A DNA stretch of 64,000 nt from an uncultured Prevotella sp. (GCA_945875635.1 CAMCLD010000002.1:1-64000), one strand, 5' to 3'; numbered from the stretch's first letter, positions 44,677 through 54,430 are shown. Numbers and translations are program-made. The notes: generated by a model not told the origin, from the sequence alone.

Positions 44677-47082
44677 ATGCCAACTATGATAAACCGCTTT
44701 CTACTATTAATTCTATTGATTATACCCTGTACACTGAATTGTACAGCGAAAAGCAAAACAAAAACATCAGATATAAAAGTCGAACAACCTCCGCTCAAAC
44801 TGAGCTATACTCATCATGCAAGGTTCTTTGAGGAGTCACTGCCCATAGGCAATGGCAGGCTGGGAGCACTTGTATATGGAAATCCTGACAATGACACCAT
44901 TATATTAAATGATATAACATTGTGGACAGGCAAGCCTGTTGACAGAAATGAAGGTGCTGGCTTGTCTGAGACACTTCCGGAAATACGCAAAGCCCTGTTC
45001 TCTGAGAACTACAGTAAGGCAGACTCTCTTCAACATCTGTTGCAGGGACACAATTCGGAGTTCTTCCAGCCACTTGCAACCCTAAATATAATACATGATG
45101 GAGATAAAGGCAAAATATCTGGTTACCACAGGGAACTGGACATTGACAGCTCTGTCGTTAGGATTAATTATTCAAGGGATGGAATATTGTATAGCAGGGA
45201 ATACTTTGCATCGGCTCCAGACAATCTTATTGCCATGAAGATAAAATCGTCTGTACCACGCAGCATAAATTGCCGAATTGCCCTTACATCCATACTGCCA
45301 CATTCAGTAAGAGCCTCTAATGGGCAATTCACACTCACCGGACATGCAATGGGTGACAAAAACGAGACAATCCATTTCTGCTCAATGGCGAGAGTTTGCC
45401 ATTATGACGGCAGCCTGAGAGTAGAGGATAGTACCATTGTGGTGAAAGGTGCTACGGAACTGACGGTGTATTATGCAAATCGTACCAGTTTTAACGGTGC
45501 CAGATGCCATCCGGTTAAAGAGGGGGCAGACTATATCAGTCTGGTGTCGGGTGACATGTGGCATTCATATAACCTGTCATACGATGACATGAGAAAAAGG
45601 CATATAGATGATTACCGAAAATATTATTCAAGGGTCTCGCTTTCACTTGATGGAAGTTCTTCTTTTAAAGATATTCCTACGGATGTCCAGCTTAAGGAAT
45701 ACACAGACAGCAATACCGTTAATCCATATCTTGAGACTCTATATTTCCAGTATGGAAGGTATCTCCTTATAAGTTCGTCGCGTACAAAGGGCGTGCCCGC
45801 CAATCTTCAGGGACTATGGACACCTCACCTGTGGTCTCCATGGCGTGGCAACTATACAATGAATATAAACCTTGAAGAGAACTACTGGCATGCACAGACA
45901 ACAAATCTTTCTGAGATGATGGCACCACTTGACGATTTCGTCAAGGCACTTGCAGAGAACGGATGCCATACCGCTGCTAATTATTATGGCATCAATAAAG
46001 GATGGTGTGCGTGTCATAATTCCGACATATGGGCAATGACAAATCCAGTAGGGGAAGGTAAGGATAATCCAAAATGGGCCAACTGGAACATGGGAGGAGC
46101 ATGGATAATAAATTCACTTTGGGAAAAATTCCAGTTTACACAGGACATCGACTATCTGCGTAATGTGGCATACCCTCTTATGAAAGGTGCTGCACAATTC
46201 TGCTTGTCATGGCTTGTAAATGACCCACATTGCCCAGAGCAGCTTATAACGGCACCTTCTACGAGTCCAGAGGCGGTGTATGTAAATGACAAAGGGTATG
46301 CAGGAGCAACAATGTATGGAGGAACTGCAGACCTTGCATTAATAAGGGAACTCTTTACAAACAGCATTAATGCCGCAAGGACATTGAATATTGATGCTGC
46401 ATTCGCAGACACACTTTCAATGACTGTTAGTCGGTTGCGTCCATATATTGTAGGTCACATGGGAGATTTGAACGAATGGTATTATGACTGGGATGACCAT
46501 GATTTCAAGCATAGGCATCAGTCCCATCTCATTGGACTATATCCTGGTAGTCATATAACAGTAGCTGGCACTCCGTCAATTGCCGATGCCTGTCGCCGTT
46601 CACTTGAGATAAAAGGTGACGAGACTACGGGATGGAGTACAGGATGGCGTATCAACCTTTGGGCACGCCTGCATGATGCAAGTCAGGCATACCATATTTA
46701 TAGGAAACTCCTTACTTATGTGTCACCCGACAATTATATTGGTGATGACCGCCGACGCTCTGGCGGCACTTATCCCAACTTGTTTGATGCTCATCCTCCT
46801 TTCCAGATTGATGGTAACTTCGGCGGTACAGCGGGAGTGTGTGAGATGTTGGTTCAGAGTTATGTTGACTACTCGCAAAAAGGCGAGACTGTAATAGAAC
46901 TATTGCCTGCATTGCCAGAACAATGGAGCACAGGCAGTGTAAGCGGAATTTGTGTTCGTGGTGGCTATACAGTTGATTTTAGTTGGAAAGATGGTAAAGT
47001 TACTAATGTCAAGCTTGGTGGAAAACGAAAGGGTAAGGTCGTCCTTATTTATAATGGAAAGAGTGAGCGATGGAAAAAATGA
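44677..47082 (+). CDS. GH95 family glycoside hydrolase (alpha-L-fucosidase type)
   Basis: 801 residues, with signal peptide (FLLLILLIIPCTLNCTAKS, possible lipobox before the Cys; start could also be the ATG at 44686). GH95 hallmarks: HHARFFEESLPIGNGRLGALVYG, NDITLWTGKPV, the (alpha/alpha)6 barrel stretch VPANLQGLWTPHLWSPWRGNYTMNINLEENYWHAQTTNL, STSPEAVYVNDKG, and HRHQSHLIGLYPGSHI. Members remove alpha-1,2-L-fucose, and in some plant hemicelluloses alpha-L-galactose. The AraC regulator gene overlaps its end, suggesting a small co-regulated unit, about 2 kb from the xylan locus. Confidence 0.88.
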   Translation: MPTMINRFLLLILLIIPCTLNCTAKSKTKTSDIKVEQPPLKLSYTHHARFFEESLPIGNGRLGALVYGNPDNDTIILNDITLWTGKPVDRNEGAGLSETLPEIRKALFSENYSKADSLQHLLQGHNSEFFQPLATLNIIHDGDKGKISGYHRELDIDSSVVRINYSRDGILYSREYFASAPDNLIAMKIKSSVPRSINCRIALTSILPHSVRASNGQFTLTGHAMGDKNETIHFCSMARVCHYDGSLRVEDSTIVVKGATELTVYYANRTSFNGARCHPVKEGADYISLVSGDMWHSYNLSYDDMRKRHIDDYRKYYSRVSLSLDGSSSFKDIPTDVQLKEYTDSNTVNPYLETLYFQYGRYLLISSSRTKGVPANLQGLWTPHLWSPWRGNYTMNINLEENYWHAQTTNLSEMMAPLDDFVKALAENGCHTAANYYGINKGWCACHNSDIWAMTNPVGEGKDNPKWANWNMGGAWIINSLWEKFQFTQDIDYLRNVAYPLMKGAAQFCLSWLVNDPHCPEQLITAPSTSPEAVYVNDKGYAGATMYGGTADLALIRELFTNSINAARTLNIDAAFADTLSMTVSRLRPYIVGHMGDLNEWYYDWDDHDFKHRHQSHLIGLYPGSHITVAGTPSIADACRRSLEIKGDETTGWSTGWRINLWARLHDASQAYHIYRKLLTYVSPDNYIGDDRRRSGGTYPNLFDAHPPFQIDGNFGGTAGVCEMLVQSYVDYSQKGETVIELLPALPEQWSTGSVSGICVRGGYTVDFSWKDGKVTNVKLGGKRKGKVVLIYNGKSERWKK

Positions 47083-47960
47083 AGACAAGCCTTGAGGACA
47101 TCTCTGTGGAAAGGATGATTGGCCTTATGCCAGAGTGTAGCCATATAGATAATGATATTGTCCTGTTCAACCATTTTTCTGAAGTACCTATCCCGACAGA
47201 CTCCAGAAGAATGAAATGTCTGCTTTTCGCCTTGTGTACAGAGGGTAAAGCCTCATATACTGTTGATACGAAATGTCGGTCTGTAAAGAAGAACGATGTC
47301 ATTATTGTCAGTGAGGGACAGGTTATAGGAGATTATATGTTCAACCATGGATGTGACGGAATTGCCATAATGATGTCGTATGATTTCTTCCGCGAAACCA
47401 TTAGCAATGTACATGAACTCTCCCAGTTGTTCATTTTCTCCAGGTCACATCCGGTGTTCACTCTGCAAGACAATGAGGCAGAGGTGATTATGGAGTATTT
47501 CGAGCAAATAAAGCGCAAAGTAGATGAGAAGGAGCATCATTTCAGGAAACACCTTGTGAGGTCACTTATAATGTCACTCATTTATGATGTCAGCAATGTC
47601 ATATTCCGCATCCAGCAGGTAAAAGCTCCTCGGATGCTTCGTGCCGAGACTATTTTCAACGATTTCATAAAGCTTGTAGAGCAGAACTTCCGTAAAGAAA
47701 GGAGAGTTGGGTGGTATGCCGACCAAATGTGCTTGAACACTAAATACCTGTCAGAGACGGTGAAGGCGGTTAGCAACAGGAGACCAAATGATTGGATTGA
47801 CAATTATGTTACTCTTGAGCTTCGCGTGCTACTGCGCAATTCCAGCATGAGCATCAAAGAAATTACACAGCAGATGCATTTTGCCAACCAGAGTTTTCTC
47901 GGTAAATATTTCAAGGAGCATGTGGGAGTATCTCCAAGAGAATACCGCAATGGTGGATGA
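47079..47960 (+). CDS. AraC family transcriptional regulator
   Basis: 293 residues from the second Met (an ATG at 47070 would add three). N-terminal cupin-like sensor (MKCLLFALCTEGKASYTVDTK, KKNDVIIVSEGQVIG). C-terminal double helix-turn-helix: WYADQMCLNTKYLSETVKAVSNRRPNDWI and ITQQMHFANQSFLGKYFKEHVGVSPREYR, the AraC signature. The ATGA overlap with the GH95 stop codon implies coupled translation, so it may control the GH95 gene. Ligand unknown. It converges on the DUF3109 gene. Confidence 0.88.
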   Translation: MKTSLEDISVERMIGLMPECSHIDNDIVLFNHFSEVPIPTDSRRMKCLLFALCTEGKASYTVDTKCRSVKKNDVIIVSEGQVIGDYMFNHGCDGIAIMMSYDFFRETISNVHELSQLFIFSRSHPVFTLQDNEAEVIMEYFEQIKRKVDEKEHHFRKHLVRSLIMSLIYDVSNVIFRIQQVKAPRMLRAETIFNDFIKLVEQNFRKERRVGWYADQMCLNTKYLSETVKAVSNRRPNDWIDNYVTLELRVLLRNSSMSIKEITQQMHFANQSFLGKYFKEHVGVSPREYRNGG

Positions 47961-47976
47961 TAAATGTTATGTGTTA

Positions 47977-48558
47977 CTATTCATTCAGCAACTTTGCGGT
48001 AGCTTCCAGGTGCTCATACCATTCTTTGCCGAAGCGGCGTATCAGAGGCTGTTTCAGATATTGCCATATCCTAATGCCTTTTTTCTTGCCAAGCGTAACA
48101 GCATCCTTGCATACATCCCATCGGTTGTAGTTGAGGGCGATAGTACCATCTGCAAACCTTTTTTCCCTTATGGGATACAAGGCGCACGATATTGGTTTGA
48201 TGAATTTTGTCCTGCCATTACGATAGGCATCCTCAAGAGAGCATAAGCAACAATCTCCTTTATAGAATGTAAACACGCAATCTTTGCCTCCTACAATGCT
48301 TGTAACAAGCTCGCCGTCACGGTCTGTATATGCCACTCCTTGCTTGTCAATGATCGACTGAGCCGATGCAGAAAGATTGTCCCACACATCATCAATGACA
48401 TTCTCGATTTCCCCTATCTCGTCAATAGTTACTGGTGCTCCGGCATCACCTTCAACACAGCATACACCCTTGCATGAATCAAGGTCGCAGCAGAAACATT
48501 CGGTAAGGATGTCAGGTGACAGTAACACACCATCTACATCTATGATTCTCGGTATCAT
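47977..48558 (-). CDS. DUF3109 family cysteine-rich protein
   Basis: 193 residues, cytosolic, with CFCCDLDSCKGVCCVEGDAG near the N-terminus, KGDCCLCSLEDA in the middle, SCALYPIR and WDVCKDA. The cysteine pattern resembles metal- or iron-sulfur-binding proteins of the YkgJ type. The gene is widespread in Bacteroidota; its function is unknown. It is downstream of the uracil-DNA glycosylase gene and ends 16 bases from the convergent AraC gene. Confidence 0.8.
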   Translation of the reverse strand: MIPRIIDVDGVLLSPDILTECFCCDLDSCKGVCCVEGDAGAPVTIDEIGEIENVIDDVWDNLSASAQSIIDKQGVAYTDRDGELVTSIVGGKDCVFTFYKGDCCLCSLEDAYRNGRTKFIKPISCALYPIREKRFADGTIALNYNRWDVCKDAVTLGKKKGIRIWQYLKQPLIRRFGKEWYEHLEATAKLLNE

Positions 48559-48579
48559 GGCTTCTGTTGTTTTAATATA

Positions 48580-49251
48580 TCACCAGTCTATCTCAGTTTT
48601 TCCATGGCTTGAAAGATATGAGTTGCACAGAGAGAAATGATGGTTGCCAAACCAACCGCCCCTGTTAGCCGAAAGAGGCGAAGGATGTACAGACTGTAAT
48701 ATCAGATGCTTGTCCTTGTTTATGAGTGATGCCTTGCTTTTAGCATATCCACCCCATAACATAAATACAATATTCTCCTTTTGTTCGCTTAAGACTTTTA
48801 TCACGGCATCGGTAAATGTCTCCCATCCTTTGTGCTGGTGACTTCCTGCCATGTGTGCCCTTACGGTTAGAGTGGCATTCAGCAACATTACTCCCTGCTC
48901 TGCCCATCTGGTAAGGTCTCCACAATCTGGTATGGGTTTACCTAGGTCATCACTTATCTCTTTGAATATGTTCAACAGTGAAGGAGGAAAGGCTATTCCT
49001 TTGTTCACTGAGAAACTCATTCCGTTTGCCTGCATTGGTTCATGATATGGGTCCTGCCCTATTATCACTACCTTCACCATTTCGAAAGGACAATGGTTGA
49101 AAGCATTGAAAATCTTCTTTCCTGGAGGATAACATGTATATTGCCGATACTCATCTCTTACAAAATCTGTAAGTGACTTGAAATATGGCTTGTCAAACTC
49201 CTCACCAATATGTTTTAGCCAGGATTCCTCTATCTGAACGTTTTTATTCAT
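48580..49251 (-). CDS. ung: uracil-DNA glycosylase, family 1
   Basis: 223 residues. Water-activating GQDPYH at 65-70 (Asp67), LLNATLTVRAHMAGSH, and the leucine/His loop HPSPLSA at 189-195. It excises uracil from DNA. The promoter lies just upstream on the minus strand (49275-49282). It precedes DUF3109 by 21 bases, so both are likely co-transcribed. Confidence 0.96.
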   Translation of the reverse strand: MNKNVQIEESWLKHIGEEFDKPYFKSLTDFVRDEYRQYTCYPPGKKIFNAFNHCPFEMVKVVIIGQDPYHEPMQANGMSFSVNKGIAFPPSLLNIFKEISDDLGKPIPDCGDLTRWAEQGVMLLNATLTVRAHMAGSHQHKGWETFTDAVIKVLSEQKENIVFMLWGGYAKSKASLINKDKHLILQSVHPSPLSANRGGWFGNHHFSLCNSYLSSHGKTEIDW

Positions 49252-49274
49252 TGCCTCTGCGTTATTTCTTTCTG

Positions 49275-49282
49275 CGAAGGTA
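49275..49282 (-). promoter_or_regulatory. possible -7 element of ung
   Basis: Minus-strand TACCTTCG followed by C is one base away from TAnnTTTG; a TTG stands 16 bases before it. Weak but well placed, 23 bases from the start codon. Confidence 0.35.
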
Positions 49283-49333
49283 ACTTAAAAAAACGATTCA
49301 ACGAAATAAATATACATTTTTTTTCATTGACAA

Positions 49334-50290
49334 TCATTCAATGTGTTTAATATTTCCATCCTCATCGTATGACAGTTCAGTTACTTTCAAGCTTCTTAGC
49401 CAAGTGATGTCGTTGGATGGAACACAGTCGTGATGGAATAGCCACCATTTGCCTTTGTATTCTACTATGCTGTGGTGTGTTGTCCATCCCACAACAGGAT
49501 CGAGGATTACACCTTTGTATGTGAATGGTCCGTAGGGGTTGTCACCGATGGCATAGCATAGCAGATGGCTGTCACCTGTGGAATAAGAGAAATAATACAA
49601 GCCATTCCTTTTGTGCATCCAAGATGCCTCGAAGAAACGGTGTGGATTGTTTGCCTTCAGGGGAGTTCCGTTTTCATCGACAATGATTACAGGTTTAGGC
49701 ATCTCGGCAAACTGGAGCATGTCATCGCTCATTCTTGCCACTCTTGAAGGAAGAGGCTGCTCGTCACCTTCTGGCAGATATTCACATTTAAGGGCCTTGT
49801 TGTCTTTGTACCACTGTAGTTGCCCACCCCATATTCCACCGAAATACGTGTATATGCTTCCATCATCATCCTTGAAGACACATGGGTCTATACTGTATGA
49901 CCCTCTGATAGGGTCTGCCTGTGGAATAAATGGTCCTTCCGGACGGTCTGCCACTGCTACTCCAAGATGGAACACCCCATTGTAGTCTTTTGCAGAGAAC
50001 ACAAGGTAATATTTCCCCTCTTTCTCCACAACATCATTGTCCCACATCTGTTTTTCTGCCCATGGCACGTCTTTTACATCGAGAATCACACCATGGTCGG
50101 TTACTTTTCCTTCCATCACATCATCGAGTGAAAGGACATGATAGTCCAACATCTGAAAATGTCCACCGTCATCATCGAAACATTCACCGCTGTCTCGGTC
50201 GTGAGAAGGATATATGTACAGCTTGCCATTAAATACGTTAGCAGAAGGATCTGCCATAAAATCGTCAGGGAAAAGATATCTTGAAATCAT
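49334..50290 (-). CDS. GH43 family beta-xylosidase / exo-xylanase (XynB-like)
   Basis: 318 residues, no signal peptide, so it acts in the cytosol on imported oligosaccharides. Five-blade propeller with the catalytic trio: Asp14 (FMADPSANVF, base), Asp135 (YSIDPCVF, pKa modulator) and Glu221 (HRFFEASWMHK, acid). Last gene of the run symporter-GH10-GH43, the order of xynD-xynA-xynB in Prevotella bryantii. It starts 27 bases after the GH10 stop. Confidence 0.85.
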   Translation of the reverse strand: MISRYLFPDDFMADPSANVFNGKLYIYPSHDRDSGECFDDDGGHFQMLDYHVLSLDDVMEGKVTDHGVILDVKDVPWAEKQMWDNDVVEKEGKYYLVFSAKDYNGVFHLGVAVADRPEGPFIPQADPIRGSYSIDPCVFKDDDGSIYTYFGGIWGGQLQWYKDNKALKCEYLPEGDEQPLPSRVARMSDDMLQFAEMPKPVIIVDENGTPLKANNPHRFFEASWMHKRNGLYYFSYSTGDSHLLCYAIGDNPYGPFTYKGVILDPVVGWTTHHSIVEYKGKWWLFHHDCVPSNDITWLRSLKVTELSYDEDGNIKHIE

Positions 50291-50317
50291 ACTTTTATTA
50301 GTTTTTTATTGTAATAC

Positions 50318-51466
50318 TTATTTTGAACTGTATTTGCCAGCAAGTTCTATGAGCTTGTAATATAATGGTTTCGGTTCGTTGTTCCTGTCGAACAACAGAG
50401 GATAATCCTTCCTGCCTGGTATAGGGGAGCCGTTCCTCCATGAATTATCATCGTTAAGTCCCCAAAATGTCACCCTGTCAATGACATCCCTATGTTTTAG
50501 CAGGACTTTGAAAAAATCGAGATATCTGTTCTCCCATTGTTTAATGACATTCTTCGGGAGACCTTCGCGGTAAGGATCCATTTCTGGTCTGTAAGCGAAT
50601 CTGTCGCTAATCTCTGCACTGCTGTTCCCATCGGCATAAGGATTGGGAAGGGCAGAACATTCCAGTTCCGTAACCATCAGCTTCACTCCTGTCGTAGCAA
50701 GGGCTGTTATGGCTTTGTCATAATCTGCCGCTGGACTGGAATCTAACATCAGATGTCCCTGGAGTCCGATTCCATCGACACGCAATCCTTCTCCAATCAT
50801 TTCATTCACCAATCTAACATATTCCTCGTATCTTGGCTTTACAGCCATGGAGTAGTCTTGAATATATAGCTCAGCATCTGGGTCTGCTTCATGTGCATAT
50901 TGAAAAGCCAGTTTTATGTATTCCTTTCCAAGTATTCTGTAGAAACCAGTCTTGCGGTATGAACCATTGTCCTCGATGGGCTCGTTTACTACATCCCAAG
51001 CCTTCACCCTTCCTCTGAAATGTGCCATGATGGTGAAAATATGCTCTTTCATCCTTTTGCGAAGCTCTTCAGGCGATACATCATTGCCGTTTTCGTCAAT
51101 GAAGAACCACGGTGCGCATTGAGAGTGCCATATTAGGCAGTGACCTACTATGTGCTGTCCGTTAGCGATGGCATTATCTACAAACTGGTCAGCGAGAGTG
51201 AAGTCGAAAATATGTTCGTAAGGATGGATAACCTCACATTTCATGCAATTCTCCGCTGTCACGCTGTTAAAGTTTCTTCTTATAAGCTCAGTCTCTTTAG
51301 GACATAGTCCGCTGTCCTGTCTCTCGTTGACTGCTACTCCCATGAGCCAGTAGTCACGGAAAGCTTCCTTTAGGCTTGTCTCCTGTGCATGGGTGTTGAG
51401 GGTACAGCTAACAATAATCAATGTCAGGACCTGTCGAAGCGAAAGAGGAAAAAGATGTTTCTTCAT
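50318..51466 (-). CDS. GH10 endo-1,4-beta-xylanase (XynA-like)
   Basis: 382 residues with signal peptide (LTLIIVSCTLNTHAQ). TIM barrel with acid/base Glu162 in AWDVVNEPIED and nucleophile Glu267 in LMVTELECS; further HCLIWHSQCAPWFF and TFWGLNDDNSWRNG. Single catalytic domain without a carbohydrate-binding insert. It cleaves xylan backbone outside the inner membrane. Start overlaps the symporter stop by 4 bases. Confidence 0.92.
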   Translation of the reverse strand: MKKHLFPLSLRQVLTLIIVSCTLNTHAQETSLKEAFRDYWLMGVAVNERQDSGLCPKETELIRRNFNSVTAENCMKCEVIHPYEHIFDFTLADQFVDNAIANGQHIVGHCLIWHSQCAPWFFIDENGNDVSPEELRKRMKEHIFTIMAHFRGRVKAWDVVNEPIEDNGSYRKTGFYRILGKEYIKLAFQYAHEADPDAELYIQDYSMAVKPRYEEYVRLVNEMIGEGLRVDGIGLQGHLMLDSSPAADYDKAITALATTGVKLMVTELECSALPNPYADGNSSAEISDRFAYRPEMDPYREGLPKNVIKQWENRYLDFFKVLLKHRDVIDRVTFWGLNDDNSWRNGSPIPGRKDYPLLFDRNNEPKPLYYKLIELAGKYSSK

Positions 51467-52839
51467 GAGTTAGTTCGATTTTCAATTTCTTGGTTAATAT
51501 TGTCGATTACATCATCTGTAAGTTCATATCTTGAAATTATGAACATTGCTAAGGCAAGAAGTGCAGCTGGTATCACGCAAACCAGCCATAGAATGCCTTC
51601 TTCAGCGAGTGGTGTCTGGTTGGTAGTCTTTGGATTGTATGCTACATAGGCGAGAATAGCAGGGGCGACTACGCTTCCCAATGTCATTCCTGCCTTGAAA
51701 AATATTCCTGTCAGCGCATTAACAATACCTGCTATGCGCTTTCCACTCATGTACTCTCCATAAGATATTACTTCTGGCACAAGTGCCCACATGTATCCTG
51801 TAGCTACGATTACACCAGTAGATTTCACAAATTGTGCTACGTAAACAAGGTTCATGTCTGGTTTTTCCATTTTAGAAACCGCATATAAGAATACCATTCC
51901 AAAAATTGCCACTCCCAAGAAAATGTAGAACATGTTCTTCTTTCCTACAGCTTTCTTTATAATTGGGACAAGGGGCATGAAAATAAATGAAGGAGCAGAA
52001 CCCAAGCCCATGAATACGGACAATTGCTCTGAGGTACCATGCAGGTTGCAGTTTACAAAATATGCACCGGCTGCATTGCCTATTGACATCATGGAGAATG
52101 CAGTAATGAAGAAGAATGCAATAATTCTCAGAGGTCTGTTGTGGAAGAATTCCATCCATAGGTCGCTGATTTTGACATTCTCGCTGTCCTTGGCATCCAT
52201 GACGACTTTCTCTTTGCACTGTGTGAAGCAGAAAAGCAGCAGGGCAAGTCCTATTATGGCATAAATAGTCATTGTCGTGAACCATGCACCTGGGTCTTTA
52301 GGAAGTCCTTCAGCCTTCTCCTCTGTGAAATATGAAATAAGTAGCGGTAGCCCAGAGCCAACGGCAAGTCCGCCACAGTTTGCCATGAACATACGTACAG
52401 ACGTGAGGATTGTAATCTCATTGGTGTCTCGTGTAAGTGATGAATTTAATGCTCCGTATGGCACATTAATAAATGTGTATAGCAAGGTCATTGAAATGTA
52501 CGTTACGTATGCATATAGCAATGATGGTGCGAATCCGTTCCAGAAACACAGTATGGCGAATCCGGATAGTGGTATTCCCACAAATACGAGATAGGCACGG
52601 TATTTCCCCAGTCGAGGATTGCTCTTGTCTATAAGTGCCCCTACTATGGGGTCCCATATTACATTCGCGACGTTTCCTATCGTGAACATCACCGATACAT
52701 CCACTGCATCAAGCCCGTATATGTCTGTGTAGAAGAACAGCAGATACATACATGTAGTTTGGAAAATAAGGTTTTGCGCCAAATCTCCGGAGCCGAATCC
52801 TATTCGTTGCAGCCATGATAGTTTGTAGAATCCTTCCAT
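51463..52839 (-). CDS. GPH family sugar:cation symporter (XynD-like)
   Basis: 458 residues, 12 membrane helices. Typical GPH start: LSWLQRIGFGSGDLAQNLIFQTTCMYLLFFYTDIYG, then GKYRAYLVF and MTLLYTFINVPYGALNSSLTRD. It carries xylo-oligosaccharides into the cytosol with H+ or Na+, feeding the cytosolic GH43. It is 90 bases after the esterase gene and overlaps the GH10 gene by 4 bases, forming an operon. Confidence 0.9.
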   Translation of the reverse strand: MEGFYKLSWLQRIGFGSGDLAQNLIFQTTCMYLLFFYTDIYGLDAVDVSVMFTIGNVANVIWDPIVGALIDKSNPRLGKYRAYLVFVGIPLSGFAILCFWNGFAPSLLYAYVTYISMTLLYTFINVPYGALNSSLTRDTNEITILTSVRMFMANCGGLAVGSGLPLLISYFTEEKAEGLPKDPGAWFTTMTIYAIIGLALLLFCFTQCKEKVVMDAKDSENVKISDLWMEFFHNRPLRIIAFFFITAFSMMSIGNAAGAYFVNCNLHGTSEQLSVFMGLGSAPSFIFMPLVPIIKKAVGKKNMFYIFLGVAIFGMVFLYAVSKMEKPDMNLVYVAQFVKSTGVIVATGYMWALVPEVISYGEYMSGKRIAGIVNALTGIFFKAGMTLGSVVAPAILAYVAYNPKTTNQTPLAEEGILWLVCVIPAALLALAMFIISRYELTDDVIDNINQEIENRTNS

Positions 52840-52929
52840 AACGTTCAGATTGTTTTTTCTAATGAGTAATTTATTCTTCTGTTTTTATTTATTGTAATAT
52901 GAATTGGTTAGCAGAATGAAAGAAACGGA

Positions 52930-54117
52930 TTATCTGTCACTATAGCCCAGCAGAATCTCGGCAGCATATTCACCCATTACCCTGTAACCTGTGGCATTGG
53001 GATGAAGCCAGTCTTCCTGCCATTCCGCTTTAAGGGTTTCAGGATGCTCTGAATCGCGCATTAACATGTCGAAATCCACGATTCCATCGAATATGTCGCT
53101 TGTACGCACCCACCCGTTGAAAGTTTGTCTCGCTGCTTCATGGAAAGGAGTGTAGTAATAATGTCCTTTGAACGGAGTGATAGTGGCTGCAAACACTTTA
53201 ACACCCTTGGCTCGTGCTTTCCTCGCAAATTCCTGTATCGTCTCAATGAGTTTCATTGCCACAGTCTCGGAGTCTCCTTTGCTATTGCCAATGTCGTTGA
53301 CACCTTCAAATAGAATAATTGCAGAAAGATTCCTCTGTCCAAGGATGTCCCTTTCAAATCTTTTTATTGCTGGTTCTCCAATACCTCCTTTAAGCACACA
53401 GTTTCCACCTATGCCAAGATTAAGAATTCCTGTTGTTCCCAAATCTGCCTGTTGTGGAATGAGTTTCTCGGCACAAATGTCGGTCCATCTGTTCTGATGG
53501 TTTGTCGTGCTTCCCCTTCCGTCCGTGATGGAATTACCAAGTACAGCAACAGAACCTCCATATACCCCATACACATCTATGGCACTGAGATGATACCAAT
53601 GGTCGGTTCTTGTCGCTGAAGCGAATGAAGTATTGGGTTTTGCCTCTCCTTTTATAATATATGACGTGGTACGTGACCCAGGATGTGAAGTGACACTTTT
53701 GGGACAAGTTTCATAATTTATGGTAACAGCAAGAAGTTGTAATGGTCTTAATTCAAATTTGACAGCATCTGAGAAAATAGCTTTGCCAGCCTCGACTCTT
53801 GCTTCCTTTTTCCCGGAAAAAGTAATGTATCGTGCAGATTTCCGGTCAATGTCGCAAGAGTCGATGGCATTGGCTATAAATATAGATTTAACAAGAAGTG
53901 GTTCATCTCCATATTCGTTTGATAGTTGTATCCTTAATGTACTGCCTCCAACAGATATATGTACTACCTGTCTTATCGACCCCCCGCTAAGGCTAATGGG
54001 GGGCATGTTGTCCTTTGTCGTCATCTGAGGTGCTGTAGCCCATGTGCCCGTCCATTTTAACTGAGCATTGGAGCTGATGGCGCATAGTAATAGAAGGGTA
54101 GTTAGTATTTCTCTCAT
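52930..54117 (-). CDS. SGNH-type esterase, putative acetylxylan esterase
   Basis: 395 residues with signal peptide (LLLLCAISSNAQ). After an N-terminal beta domain (about 20-190) comes the SGNH hydrolase core: VAVLGNSITDGRGS (serine in block I), GIGGNCVLKGG (block II), FEGVNDIGNS (block III) and the C-terminal DWLHPNATGYRVMG (catalytic Asp/His). First gene of the xylan operon, so an esterase removing acetyl groups from xylan is the likely role; this resembles XynE-type genes of the P. bryantii cluster. Substrate not proven. Confidence 0.8.
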   Translation of the reverse strand: MREILTTLLLLCAISSNAQLKWTGTWATAPQMTTKDNMPPISLSGGSIRQVVHISVGGSTLRIQLSNEYGDEPLLVKSIFIANAIDSCDIDRKSARYITFSGKKEARVEAGKAIFSDAVKFELRPLQLLAVTINYETCPKSVTSHPGSRTTSYIIKGEAKPNTSFASATRTDHWYHLSAIDVYGVYGGSVAVLGNSITDGRGSTTNHQNRWTDICAEKLIPQQADLGTTGILNLGIGGNCVLKGGIGEPAIKRFERDILGQRNLSAIILFEGVNDIGNSKGDSETVAMKLIETIQEFARKARAKGVKVFAATITPFKGHYYYTPFHEAARQTFNGWVRTSDIFDGIVDFDMLMRDSEHPETLKAEWQEDWLHPNATGYRVMGEYAAEILLGYSDR

Positions 54118-54136
54118 GGTAACACTTATTTTTTTG

Positions 54137-54144
54137 CAAAGTTA
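54137..54144 (-). promoter_or_regulatory. predicted -7 element of the xylan operon
   Basis: Minus-strand TAACTTTG followed by C matches TAnnTTTG, 20 bases before the ATG. No -33 TTG is seen at the expected spacing, which would fit a promoter needing an activator. Confidence 0.5.
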
Positions 54145-54250
54145 GATATTTTTGACATACTATTTTATTTTAATCGTTCCTATTGTGTTTCAATTTGTAT
54201 CATTTGCAAAATATATAATATTAAAATTAGGTGATAATGCCATATAGAGC

Positions 54251-54430
54251 TATCTTTGCATAAAATAAGCTGCATCTCGGCATAACATTCAAGCAAGCTT
54301 GATGATTCTGCCCTCGATTTGCATTATCTTTGTATAAGATAAGCTGCATCTCGGCATAACATTCAAGCAAGCTTGATGATTCTGCTCTCGATTTGCATTA
54401 TCTTTGCATAAGATAAGCTGCATCTCGGCA
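54251..54430 (+). repeat. 74-bp tandem repeat, about 2.4 copies, with promoter-like motif
   Basis: Copies start at 54251, 54325 and 54399 (period 74). Each begins TATCTTTG, a full -7 element, followed by ATAAGCTGCATCTCGGCA. The two full copies continue with TCAAGC-AA-GCTTGA, an inverted repeat, and CTCGATTTGCAT. The third ends after 32 bases. Differences between copies are few (for example TGCATAAAAT against TGTATAAGAT). Confidence 0.85.

Noticed and set aside
54251..54430. possible CRISPR or origin iterons
   Set aside because: Units of 74 bp without spacers; no replication initiator gene. Treated as a tandem promoter-like repeat.
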